Program-made: the position numbers and the translations under genes
Notes under the pieces: model-generated
Database searches by the model: none
The model's input: only the letters and a program-made list of their open reading frames with translations
Told to the model about the DNA's origin: nothing
NCBI GenBank assembly: GCA_030688365.1
Contig: JAUYIE010000024.1
Span: 1 to 18,902 of the forward strand
Direction: 5' to 3'
Origin: a bacterium
GTDB taxonomy: Bacteria; Patescibacteria; ABY1; JACQRZ01
DNA: 18,902 nt
In this document: in pieces, positions 8,378-15,225 of the stretch
How positions within the stretch are numbered: position 1 is the first letter of the stretch
Layout of the letters: each line of letters begins with the position of its first letter

Positions 8378-9754
8378 ATGCCTAAACCTGGAAACATTCA
8401 TCGTGTACATTTGATCGGTATCAAAGGTGCCGGTATGGTAGCATTGGCGCAGTTGTTGTTGGCAGACGGTCTTGAAGTGAGCGGTTCTGATACAGCAGAA
8501 TCCTTTTTCACTGATGAGACATTAAACAAGCTTGGTATTATTTCTCAACTTTTTTCCTCTTCAAACATTACTGACGATATTGATTTGGTGATTTATTCTA
8601 CCGCATGGGTGGATCATGAAGAATATAAAACGGCAAAAAACAAGCATATCCCGATGATATCGTATGCCCAAGCGATCGCAGATCGTTTTAATGATGCGTA
8701 TGGAATTGCCGTATGTGGAAGTCATGGTAAGACCACTACTGTTGCGATGCTCGCATACGTGATGGCAGAGCTAGGCAAAGACCCGACCGCGGTCATCGGT
8801 TCTTTAGTTAAACAATTTGGAACGAATGCACTGGTTGGTTCGTCTGAGTATTTTGTTCTTGAGGCCGACGAATATCAAAATAAATTTTCGTTGTATGAAC
8901 CGAGGGCGACCATTGTGACCAGTATTGACTATGATCATCCTGATTTTTTTAAAACACCAGAAGAATACGAACAAGTGTTTATTGATTTTTTAAAAAAGGA
9001 CAGTCAGCAACATATTGTTGCATGTATTGACAACGGTGGTGTTTCCCAGGCGTGTAAATATGTTTTAAATAAAAAGATCACGACATACGGATGGAGTATG
9101 GATGCGCAGTTTAGAGCGAGCAACTATCACGTGCAGGACGGATGTGGTGTATTTGAAGTATTGTACGATGAACAAAATCTTGGAGAGTTTCGTACTGCGT
9201 TGGTGGGACAACACAATGCTACCAATGCTCTTGCAGTTCTTACGATGTGTTGCTGTTTGGACATACCGCTAGATGCGTCATTCACACAAGCGCTGGCAAG
9301 TTTTGCAGGGACCGCAAGACGATTTGAAATGAAGGGCGTCATTGGCAATACCATCATTATTGATGATTACGCACATCACCCCGTAGAAGTTCAAGCAGCT
9401 TTAAAGGCAGCAAAAGTACACTATGTAGATAAACGGATATGGTGTGTGTTTGTACCTCATACATTTTCTCGTACACAAGCACTCATGGATGAATTTGCAC
9501 GCAGTTTTCAGATGGTTGACAAGGTGATTGTTTTGGATATATATAGTTCAGCGCGCGAATCCGTTGGAGAAGTTTCATCGCAAGATTTGGTTAAAAAGAT
9601 AAATGAGATTTCGTGTAATGCGATGCATATACATACCAATGAAGAAGCAACTGCGTATCTCGCCGATCACCTGGATGACATTGACGTCTTGATTACGATG
9701 GGTGCAGGAGATGTATGGAAAGTAGGAGTGAGTCTTATTGAACAACTATCATAA
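8378..9754 (+). CDS. murC: UDP-N-acetylmuramate-L-alanine ligase (MurC)
   Basis: MurC adds L-alanine to UDP-MurNAc with ATP, starting the peptide stem. The 458-residue protein has the three Mur ligase domains. The N-terminal UDP-binding loop is GIKGAGM (14-20). The ATP P-loop GSHGKTTT lies at 114-121, and the central domain has EADEYQNKF (162-170), DYDHPDFF (184-191) and HNATNA (279-284). The C-terminal domain has GTARRFE (311-317) and DDYAHHP (329-335). EADEYQ in place of the E. coli EADESD form also occurs in Mpl-like ligases, so a murein-peptide ligase is a remote alternative, but the operon position and the presence of murB next door favour MurC. No Shine-Dalgarno is visible. The gap to murB is 2 bases. 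Confidence 0.94.
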   Translation: MPKPGNIHRVHLIGIKGAGMVALAQLLLADGLEVSGSDTAESFFTDETLNKLGIISQLFSSSNITDDIDLVIYSTAWVDHEEYKTAKNKHIPMISYAQAIADRFNDAYGIAVCGSHGKTTTVAMLAYVMAELGKDPTAVIGSLVKQFGTNALVGSSEYFVLEADEYQNKFSLYEPRATIVTSIDYDHPDFFKTPEEYEQVFIDFLKKDSQQHIVACIDNGGVSQACKYVLNKKITTYGWSMDAQFRASNYHVQDGCGVFEVLYDEQNLGEFRTALVGQHNATNALAVLTMCCCLDIPLDASFTQALASFAGTARRFEMKGVIGNTIIIDDYAHHPVEVQAALKAAKVHYVDKRIWCVFVPHTFSRTQALMDEFARSFQMVDKVIVLDIYSSARESVGEVSSQDLVKKINEISCNAMHIHTNEEATAYLADHLDDIDVLITMGAGDVWKVGVSLIEQLS

Positions 9755-9756
9755 CT

Positions 9757-10704
9757 ATGCCATTTGAGATTACTGAAAATGTAACGCTTGCTCCCTTTAC
9801 TACCTATAAGATCGGCGGTCCGGCTCGGTATTTTTGTCGCGTACACTCGTATGATGAACTGAAAGAGGCGCTTATTTGGAGTCATAAAAATGAAATCCCA
9901 TTTGTGGTGATCGGGGGAGGGAGCAATCTTCTCGTTCATGATGAAGGATTTGATGGATTGGTCATCAAGATGGAAGATCGTGGAATATCAATCAAAGGTA
10001 CGCTGATAGAAGCGGGTGCCGGTGCAGTATTGGCAACGGTAGCATACACCGCATCAGAGGCGGGGTTGTCAGGATTGGAATGGGCGTTTGGTGTTCCTGG
10101 TACTATCGGTGGTGCAGTGCGAGGAAATGCAGGCGCATTTGGATCTGATATGTCTGAAATAGTCGTGGACGTAGAAGTCATTGACACCGAAAAGGGGACT
10201 GTATTTCATCTAAGTCCGCAAGAAATTGGATACGGATATCGCACTAGCAGATTTAAAAAAGAACCGACATGGCTTATCACTCGTGCATTGTTTCAGATGA
10301 ATCCTGATGATTCAGCATATTGTATGGAACGTGTGGAGGAATTTCTTGAGAAAAAAAATACATCACAACCGACAGGGAAACAGTGCGCCGGCTCGGTATT
10401 TCAGAATCCACCTATATCTGATTTATCTCGAATCAGTGAAGTACCGGTTGAGTTTTTATCACGAGAGCGTATTCCGGTTGGATGGCTGTTGGAACAATGT
10501 AATCTCAAGGGTCATGTGATTGGTCAAGCATGTATTTCCACCAAGCACGCGAATTTTTTTGTAAATCTAGGAGGAGCGACATACGAAGATATGGCAGGCC
10601 TTATACGGTTTGCTAAAGATCGCGTAGCATCAAAGTTTGGCATTTTACTCAAAGAAGAAATACAATATATAGGGAATCCAAATACAGTGCCTCTTAATCA
10701 TTAA
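9757..10704 (+). CDS. murB: UDP-N-acetylenolpyruvoylglucosamine reductase (MurB)
   Basis: MurB reduces the MurA product to UDP-MurNAc with NADPH and FAD in the cytosol. The 315-residue protein has the FAD-binding region TTYKIGGPA (15-23), IGGGSNLLV (52-60) and GLEWAFGVPGTIGGAVRGNA (106-125). Next come GYGYRTSRF (158-166) and AGSVFQNP, whose S213 is the proton donor for the enolpyruvyl group. The C-terminal HANFFVN...GILLKEEIQ segment contains the conserved Glu. It supplies the substrate used by MurC just upstream and works after MurA at 870-2123. hpf starts 12 bases downstream. Confidence 0.96.
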   Translation: MPFEITENVTLAPFTTYKIGGPARYFCRVHSYDELKEALIWSHKNEIPFVVIGGGSNLLVHDEGFDGLVIKMEDRGISIKGTLIEAGAGAVLATVAYTASEAGLSGLEWAFGVPGTIGGAVRGNAGAFGSDMSEIVVDVEVIDTEKGTVFHLSPQEIGYGYRTSRFKKEPTWLITRALFQMNPDDSAYCMERVEEFLEKKNTSQPTGKQCAGSVFQNPPISDLSRISEVPVEFLSRERIPVGWLLEQCNLKGHVIGQACISTKHANFFVNLGGATYEDMAGLIRFAKDRVASKFGILLKEEIQYIGNPNTVPLNH

Positions 10705-10716
10705 ATACGTAATCGT

Positions 10717-11061
10717 ATGGAGATCAAGACACGCGTGAAAAATTTTACATTGAGTGAGAGTACCAACACATATGTTGAAGAGAAGGTCGGGAATATAGCG
10801 AAATATCTTTCAAATATACACGATGCGTATGTGGAGCTTGAAAATGATGCGCATCATAAAAACGGTGCTGTGTCTCATGTAAGCATCACTCTACGTGTCG
10901 TCGATGGCGGAGAAGTGCTGTTTGCGCAAGACACAGCCAGCGATATGCACGAGGCGATTGATCGCGCTGTAAGCAAGCTCAAGCATGTCATAGAAAAGTA
11001 CAAAGGTACTCATAATCAAATTGATAAAGAGGTGTTGCGGGAGTTGCATGAGAGCGAGTAA
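10717..11061 (+). CDS. hpf: Ribosome hibernation-promoting factor (HPF/RaiA/YfiA family), short form
   Basis: HPF binds the decoding region of idle 30S subunits and silences or dimerises ribosomes in slow growth. The 114-residue product has the beta-alpha-beta-beta-beta-alpha S30AE pattern: MEIKTRVKNFTLSES at the start, VELENDAHHKNGAVSHVSIT in the middle, and the amphipathic DMHEAIDRAVSKLKHVIEKY helix. It lacks the C-terminal dimerisation domain of long HPF, so it is the short form. Its place directly before secA (19-base gap) is a common bacterial arrangement. No Shine-Dalgarno is visible. Confidence 0.92.
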   Translation: MEIKTRVKNFTLSESTNTYVEEKVGNIAKYLSNIHDAYVELENDAHHKNGAVSHVSITLRVVDGGEVLFAQDTASDMHEAIDRAVSKLKHVIEKYKGTHNQIDKEVLRELHESE

Positions 11062-11080
11062 TATGATACGGTAGACGCCT

Positions 11081-13891
11081 ATGGGAATACTATCAAAATT
11101 ATTTGGAGATCCAAACGAAAAGGTGGTAGGCGCGATGTTGCCAATGGTAGCACGCGTCAATGCCTTGGAAGAACACTATGCGGGACTTTCCAACGAAGAA
11201 CTAAAAAATCAAACGCCATTACTACGGGAACGGTTGGCAAATGGGGAAACACTGGATGCAATCATGCCAGATGCATTTGCTGTGTGTCGAGAAGCCGCGA
11301 AACGCACGATCAAACAACGACACTATGATGTTCAGATCGTCGGTGCTACCGTACTCCATCACGGACAAATTGCAGAAATGCATACAGGAGAAGGAAAGAC
11401 ATTGACTGCAACATTGGCAGTGTATCTCAATGCGTTATCAGGAAAAGGAGCGCATGTTGTAACAGTGAACGATTATTTGGCTATGCGCGATGCGGTATGG
11501 ATGGGGCAGGTCTATCATTCATTGGGTTTAACTGTTGGTTGTATTCAAAGCCAGGCCACGTTTATATATGATCCTGGTTTTAAAGTAGATCAGATGTCAG
11601 TGAATGAACGAGAAGAAGCAGAAACTGAACAAGATACGCTTGGCGCATTCAAAGTGGAACATGAATTTATGCGACCCGGCTCACGAAGGGAAGCATATGA
11701 AGCTGACATAACATACGGCACCAACAATGAGTTTGGTTTTGATTACTTGCGTGATAACCTGGCGATGAGTGTGGAGCACAAAGTACAGCGCGAACTCAAT
11801 TATGCCATTGTGGATGAAGTTGACTCTATTCTTATTGATGAAGCACGTACTCCGTTGATTATTTCCGGTCCAGCTGAAGAGTCCAGCGAAGAGTATTATC
11901 GTTTTGCAAAACTCGTCAGCCAGCTCACTGAAAAAGATGATTATGTAGTAGATGAAAAAATGCGCGCTTCTACACTCACAGAGGCAGGATTAAAAAAAAT
12001 GGAAGAATGGTTGGGATTGGGAAATGTATACACAGCGCAGAATATAAAAGTTGTGCATCATATTGAGCAGGCGCTTAAAGCATTTGCACTTTTCAAACGC
12101 GATAAAGATTATGTGGTCAAAGACGATGAAGTAGTTATTGTTGATGAGTTTACCGGACGTATGTTGGCCGGTCGTCGATATTCCGAAGGACTTCATCAGG
12201 CGATAGAAGCAAAAGAAGGCGTAAAGATTCAAAGAGAAAGTCAGACCTACGCGACTATCACCTTTCAAAATCTGTTTCGCATGTATAGCAAATTGGCAGG
12301 TATGACAGGTACGGCCGCGACAGAGGCAGAGGAGTTTTCAAAAATATATAAATTGGAAGTGGTTACCATTCCGACAAATAAGCCGACGGTGCGTAATGAT
12401 TTAACTGATCGTATTTATAAAAATGCGCGCGGAAAATACAAAGCGATTGCCCAAGAGATCAAAGAACGTCATGAAAAAGGACAGCCGATATTGGTGGGTA
12501 CAGTATCTATTGAGAAAAACGAATTGTTAAGCGCCCTATTGGATGATGAAGGAATACCGCATAAAGTATTGAATGCAAAAAATCATGAACAAGAAGCAGA
12601 GATCATCGCGCAAGCAGGAGCGAAAGGCGCCGTAACAGTCGCCACAAACATGGCGGGTCGTGGTGTAGACATCATTTTAGGAGGTAATCCACCAAATAAA
12701 GAAGACCAGCAGGAAGTACGGGAACTTGGTGGATTGCTCGTCATCGGCAGTGAACGCCATGAGTCACGACGTATAGACAATCAGTTGCGTGGCCGTTCCG
12801 GACGTCAAGGTGATCCGGGGGCGAGTCAGTTTTATGTTTCTATGGATGATGATCTCATGCGTATTTTTGGTTCTGAACGCATGCAAGGTATGATGGATCG
12901 TCTTGGTGTACCGGAAGATCAGCATATAGAAAATAAAATGATTACACGTTCTATTGAAGAAGCGCAACGTAAGGTAGAGGGTCACAACTTTGATACACGT
13001 AAACATGTGGTGGAGTATGATGATGTACTTAACAAACATCGTGATGCGATTTATCGTCGACGCAATGAAGTCTTGAACGCATACGATCACGACGCAAAAG
13101 AAATCGTAGATGAAACTGATTTTGTGTCCTCAACGCCGTATCTCAAAACCTTGATTTTAAAAATGATTGAGGATGAGATAGAACATCTGGTGATGTTCCA
13201 TACTCAAAGTGATGATGAAAACGTGTGGGAGATTGAGCCGATTTACGAAGCAGTCGGAACGATTTTTCATATCGCACCCGACGCTCGTATACAGATTGAA
13301 TCAATACAACATACTGCCGGCGATAAACTGGCTGATGCGCATGCGCGGACAAAGATCATCCAGTATCTCTATGATTTAGCGGTCGCATCATACGGTGCGT
13401 TTGAAAATAGCGTGATCATACAGATGCAGTCGTTTAATGTCAGCGGTATTGATGCATGGCGTGCTATTCGTCAAGTAGAGCGAGATCTTTGTTTACGTGC
13501 GGTTGACTCGTTGTGGATGGAACACTTGGAAGCGATGGATCACATGCGTGCAGGTATCGGCCTGCGTGGATACGGTCAAAAAGATCCGCTTGTGGAATAT
13601 AAGCGCGAAGCATATCGTTTGTTTTCTGAAATGATTGCGTTGGTCAACAAACAAGTTGTCTATAGTATTTATAAAATTGGATTTGCTCCACAACAAACAG
13701 AGAAGCAAGAGATTGCGTTACCAAAAAATGCAGTGTACAGCGCGCCTGTCAAAGAAGGGGATGGTACGATCGCTACAGAGCTTTCCTCACCGCGCACTAC
13801 TTCTGGTGCGATCGCGACAGACAAAGTTGGACGTAATGATATGTGTCCATGTGGAAGTGGAAAGAAGTACAAGAAGTGTCATGGGATGTAG
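11081..13891 (+). CDS. secA: Protein translocase ATPase SecA
   Basis: SecA is the cytosolic motor that drives preproteins through SecYEG with ATP. The 936-residue protein has Walker A TGEGKTL at 102-108, DEVDSILIDEARTPLIISG with Walker B DEVD at 245-248, VVIVDEFTGR at 351-360, MTGTAATEAEEF at 408-419, ATNMAGRGVDI at 521-531, and the arginine-finger motif GRSGRQGDPG at 571-580. It ends with the zinc-binding SecB/ribosome-contact tail CPCGSGKKYKKCHG (C922, C924, C933, H934). An acidic insertion at about 161-202, just before REAYEADITYGT, is absent from E. coli SecA. It would export the CtpA, barrel-like and lipoprotein products also encoded here. Confidence 0.98.
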   Translation: MGILSKLFGDPNEKVVGAMLPMVARVNALEEHYAGLSNEELKNQTPLLRERLANGETLDAIMPDAFAVCREAAKRTIKQRHYDVQIVGATVLHHGQIAEMHTGEGKTLTATLAVYLNALSGKGAHVVTVNDYLAMRDAVWMGQVYHSLGLTVGCIQSQATFIYDPGFKVDQMSVNEREEAETEQDTLGAFKVEHEFMRPGSRREAYEADITYGTNNEFGFDYLRDNLAMSVEHKVQRELNYAIVDEVDSILIDEARTPLIISGPAEESSEEYYRFAKLVSQLTEKDDYVVDEKMRASTLTEAGLKKMEEWLGLGNVYTAQNIKVVHHIEQALKAFALFKRDKDYVVKDDEVVIVDEFTGRMLAGRRYSEGLHQAIEAKEGVKIQRESQTYATITFQNLFRMYSKLAGMTGTAATEAEEFSKIYKLEVVTIPTNKPTVRNDLTDRIYKNARGKYKAIAQEIKERHEKGQPILVGTVSIEKNELLSALLDDEGIPHKVLNAKNHEQEAEIIAQAGAKGAVTVATNMAGRGVDIILGGNPPNKEDQQEVRELGGLLVIGSERHESRRIDNQLRGRSGRQGDPGASQFYVSMDDDLMRIFGSERMQGMMDRLGVPEDQHIENKMITRSIEEAQRKVEGHNFDTRKHVVEYDDVLNKHRDAIYRRRNEVLNAYDHDAKEIVDETDFVSSTPYLKTLILKMIEDEIEHLVMFHTQSDDENVWEIEPIYEAVGTIFHIAPDARIQIESIQHTAGDKLADAHARTKIIQYLYDLAVASYGAFENSVIIQMQSFNVSGIDAWRAIRQVERDLCLRAVDSLWMEHLEAMDHMRAGIGLRGYGQKDPLVEYKREAYRLFSEMIALVNKQVVYSIYKIGFAPQQTEKQEIALPKNAVYSAPVKEGDGTIATELSSPRTTSGAIATDKVGRNDMCPCGSGKKYKKCHGM

Positions 13892-13899
13892 AAATTTGC

Positions 13900-13922
13900 T
13901 TTATCGGATAAAATCCGATAAA
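13900..13922. promoter_or_regulatory. Perfect 10-bp palindrome between secA and the DUF5678-like gene
   Basis: TTTATCGGAT (13900-13909) and ATCCGATAAA (13913-13922) are exact inverted repeats around an AAA spacer. No T run follows on the + strand, so a simple intrinsic terminator for secA is unlikely. The repeat overlaps a weak promoter candidate, TTGCTT (13896-13901), 17-base spacer, TAAAAT (13919-13924), and ends 16 bases before the next ATG. An operator for the small downstream gene pair is the preferred reading; this is inference. Confidence 0.5.
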
Positions 13923-13938
13923 ATCTGATATATACTAT

Positions 13939-14136
13939 ATGGCAATAGATTGGACTAAAAATTATAGCAAATATCGAGGTCTTTGGGTAGCTCTTACAGA
14001 TAGTCAGACTATGGTTATCACCTCAGGAAAGACTGCAAATGAAGTGCTAAAGAAAGCTCAAAAGAAAGGCGTACCACACGCAATTCTTTTTCGAGTCCCG
14101 ACAAAGGTGATGCCTTACATAGGTATTTCATTATGA
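13939..14136 (+). CDS. DUF5678-like small protein
   Basis: The 65-residue protein contains KYRGLWVALTDSQTMVITSG, then TANEVLKKAQKKG and ILFRVP. This matches my memory of the DUF5678 pattern: a K-Y-x-G-x-W-V-A-L start, a short strand, a lysine-rich helix, then a strand ending in VP. The biochemical function of that family is not known to me. Its stop overlaps the start of the next gene (ATGA at 14133-14136), showing translational coupling with the retropepsin-like gene, a pairing I recall from other genomes. T precedes its ATG and no Shine-Dalgarno is visible. Confidence 0.78.
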   Translation: MAIDWTKNYSKYRGLWVALTDSQTMVITSGKTANEVLKKAQKKGVPHAILFRVPTKVMPYIGISL

Positions 14137-14561
14137 AATTTGATTACCATAAATTTCCTCTTGAAGAAAAAGATGAATTTTTGGCAGTAGTATTTTGAAG
14201 CCAATCATTCCAATTGGCGTATCGTCTGGAAAAAATAGTTTGCGGTATGGAGTTCTCATTGATTCCGGTGCTGACTTTTCAATTTTTGATGGCGAAATCG
14301 GAGATGCTCTTGGGATTGATGTTCGCTCTGGTGTGCGACATGTCTTTGGCGGAATACAAAATGTAAAAGAATCGGAAGCGTTTAGACATGTTGTCATCAT
14401 AGAAGTAGGCGGTTTGAAATATGAGACAGAGGTTTCTTTTTCTTATGACATCGCTCCTCATGGTCATGGTATCCTTGGCAAAAAAGGTTTTTTTCAATCT
14501 TTTTGTTGTTTGTTTTGATTATCTAAGAGAAACTATTGAATTGAAAGAGAGAAAGAAATAG
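14133..14561 (+). pseudogene. Retropepsin-like aspartyl protease gene, split by two apparent frameshifts
   Basis: A start overlapping the previous gene (ATGA at 14133) opens a 21-residue frame, MKFDYHKFPLEEKDEFLAVV then F and a TGA at 14196. The homologous body continues in another frame from about 14195 (KPIIPIGVSSGKNSLRYGVL), with the active-site motif LIDSGADFSIF and catalytic Asp at codon 14261-14263, and ends at 14518. The tail GFFNLFVVCFDYLRETIEL with a stop at 14559-14561 lies in a third segment that returns to the first frame. One extra T in the run at 14193-14196 and one T fewer in the seven-T run at 14480-14486 would join everything into one protein of about 142 residues. Homopolymer sequencing errors, decay or programmed slippage are all possible. 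A TTG at 14195 could start the central part alone (107 residues). Confidence 0.7.
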
Positions 14562-14575
14562 TAATGAGAAATTTT

Positions 14576-14604
14576 CTGGCAATCGTCTACTAATCGTCTA
14601 TAAT
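14576..14604 (+). promoter_or_regulatory. Candidate promoter within 11-base repeats
   Basis: CTGGCA (14576-14581) and TATAAT (14599-14604) are 17 bases apart, an acceptable sigma-70-type pair with a perfect -10 and a 4/6 -35. It lies 114 bases before the coiled-coil gene and inside the short direct repeats at 14581-14611. Confidence 0.4.
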
Positions 14605-14611
14605 ACGTCTA
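14581..14611. repeat. Three short direct repeats, about 11-base period
   Basis: AATCGTCTA occurs at 14581-14589 and 14592-14600, and a variant AATACGTCTA at 14602-14611. They cover the candidate promoter's spacer, -10 box and expected start point, so they could bind a regulator; alternatively they are simple slippage. Confidence 0.45.
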
Positions 14612-14679
14612 TTATGATGCTTGATTGTTAAAATAGGCAAAGGTAAAGCGACGTATTATAAGTTGAAATGAAGAAGGTG

Positions 14680-14688
14680 TGGTATACT
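14680..14688 (+). promoter_or_regulatory. Candidate extended -10 promoter for the coiled-coil gene
   Basis: TGG followed by TATACT (14683-14688) is a good extended -10 box. TTGAAA at 14663-14668 is only 14 bases away, too close for a normal -35. Transcription would start near 14695, 23 bases before the ATG. An AAGGAG at 14691-14696 lies 21 bases before the ATG, too far to act as its ribosome binding site. Confidence 0.45.
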
Positions 14689-14717
14689 ACAAGGAGTGAA
14701 ATAATTATCAATTCTAT

Positions 14718-15113
14718 ATGGACGAAGAATCAAAAGTATTACTTACTTCAATCGCCAATAAAGTAGACGGGCTAGGAAAGAGAATGACGTCCTTTAATGA
14801 AAGGATGACGTCCTTTGATGGAAGGATGTCGTCTTTTGACGACAAGATGACATCCGTTGAAGGTAAGATGTCGTCTTTTGAAGAACTACAAACGAAGACT
14901 CTCGCCGTCATCATTGATGTGAAGGAAACAATGAAAGAAAAAATGGCTACCAAAGACGAACTCCATACGGCGGAGGATCGTATCACTACTCATATTGACG
15001 GGTTTATAAAGATGCATGAAACGATTGATGTTGAACAGGCATCACTGCGCGGTGCGTGTGATCGGCATGAAGCGCGTATCACAAAACTTGAAAAAGAAAG
15101 AGTGGGCGCGTAA
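14718..15113 (+). CDS. Small heptad-repeat coiled-coil protein, hypothetical
   Basis: The 131-residue soluble, charged protein has five consecutive heptads at residues 22-56 (RMTSFNE, RMTSFDG, RMSSFDD, KMTSVEG, KMSSFEE), with Met and Phe in the core positions. A second helical part follows, MATKDELHTAEDRITTHIDG and KLEKERVGA. The C-terminal half resembles short coiled-coil proteins frequent in CPR genomes, whose function is not known. The heptads are also visible as 21-base DNA repeats. It has its own candidate promoter and a clear terminator, so it is probably a single-gene unit. T precedes the ATG. Confidence 0.82.
   Translation: MDEESKVLLTSIANKVDGLGKRMTSFNERMTSFDGRMSSFDDKMTSVEGKMSSFEELQTKTLAVIIDVKETMKEKMATKDELHTAEDRITTHIDGFIKMHETIDVEQASLRGACDRHEARITKLEKERVGA
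14781..14885 (+). repeat. Five 21-base in-frame tandem repeats (heptads)
   Basis: Each 21-base unit encodes one heptad of the form (R/K)M(T/S)S(F/V)xx. The units differ by substitutions, for example atgacgtcctttaatgaa against atgtcgtcttttgacgac, so the array is not freshly copied. The copy number sets the coiled-coil length. Confidence 0.8.
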
Positions 15114-15132
15114 AACGTTTTTGGAAAAAATT

Positions 15133-15167
15133 AAAAGCAGTGTTCCTATTATGAGATCACTGCTTTT
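15133..15167 (+). terminator. Intrinsic terminator of the coiled-coil gene
   Basis: AAAAGCAGTG (15133-15142) pairs with CACTGCTTTT (15158-15167) around a 15-base loop, followed by further T-rich sequence (TGAGTTTTTC). It begins 20 bases after the stop at 15113. Confidence 0.85.
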
Positions 15168-15225
15168 TGAGTTTTTCAAATCTTACGACTATGCACCCAG
15201 CTCACGGGTGACTGTAATGTTATTT

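Noticed and set aside
13900..13922. Palindrome after secA as an intrinsic terminator
   Set aside because: No T run follows on the + strand; an operator reading fits better.
14133..14198. UGA recoded as Gly or Trp to join the retropepsin segments
   Set aside because: The body lies in a different frame from the leader, so reading through UGA does not join them, and UGA serves as a normal stop for murG and the 13939 gene.
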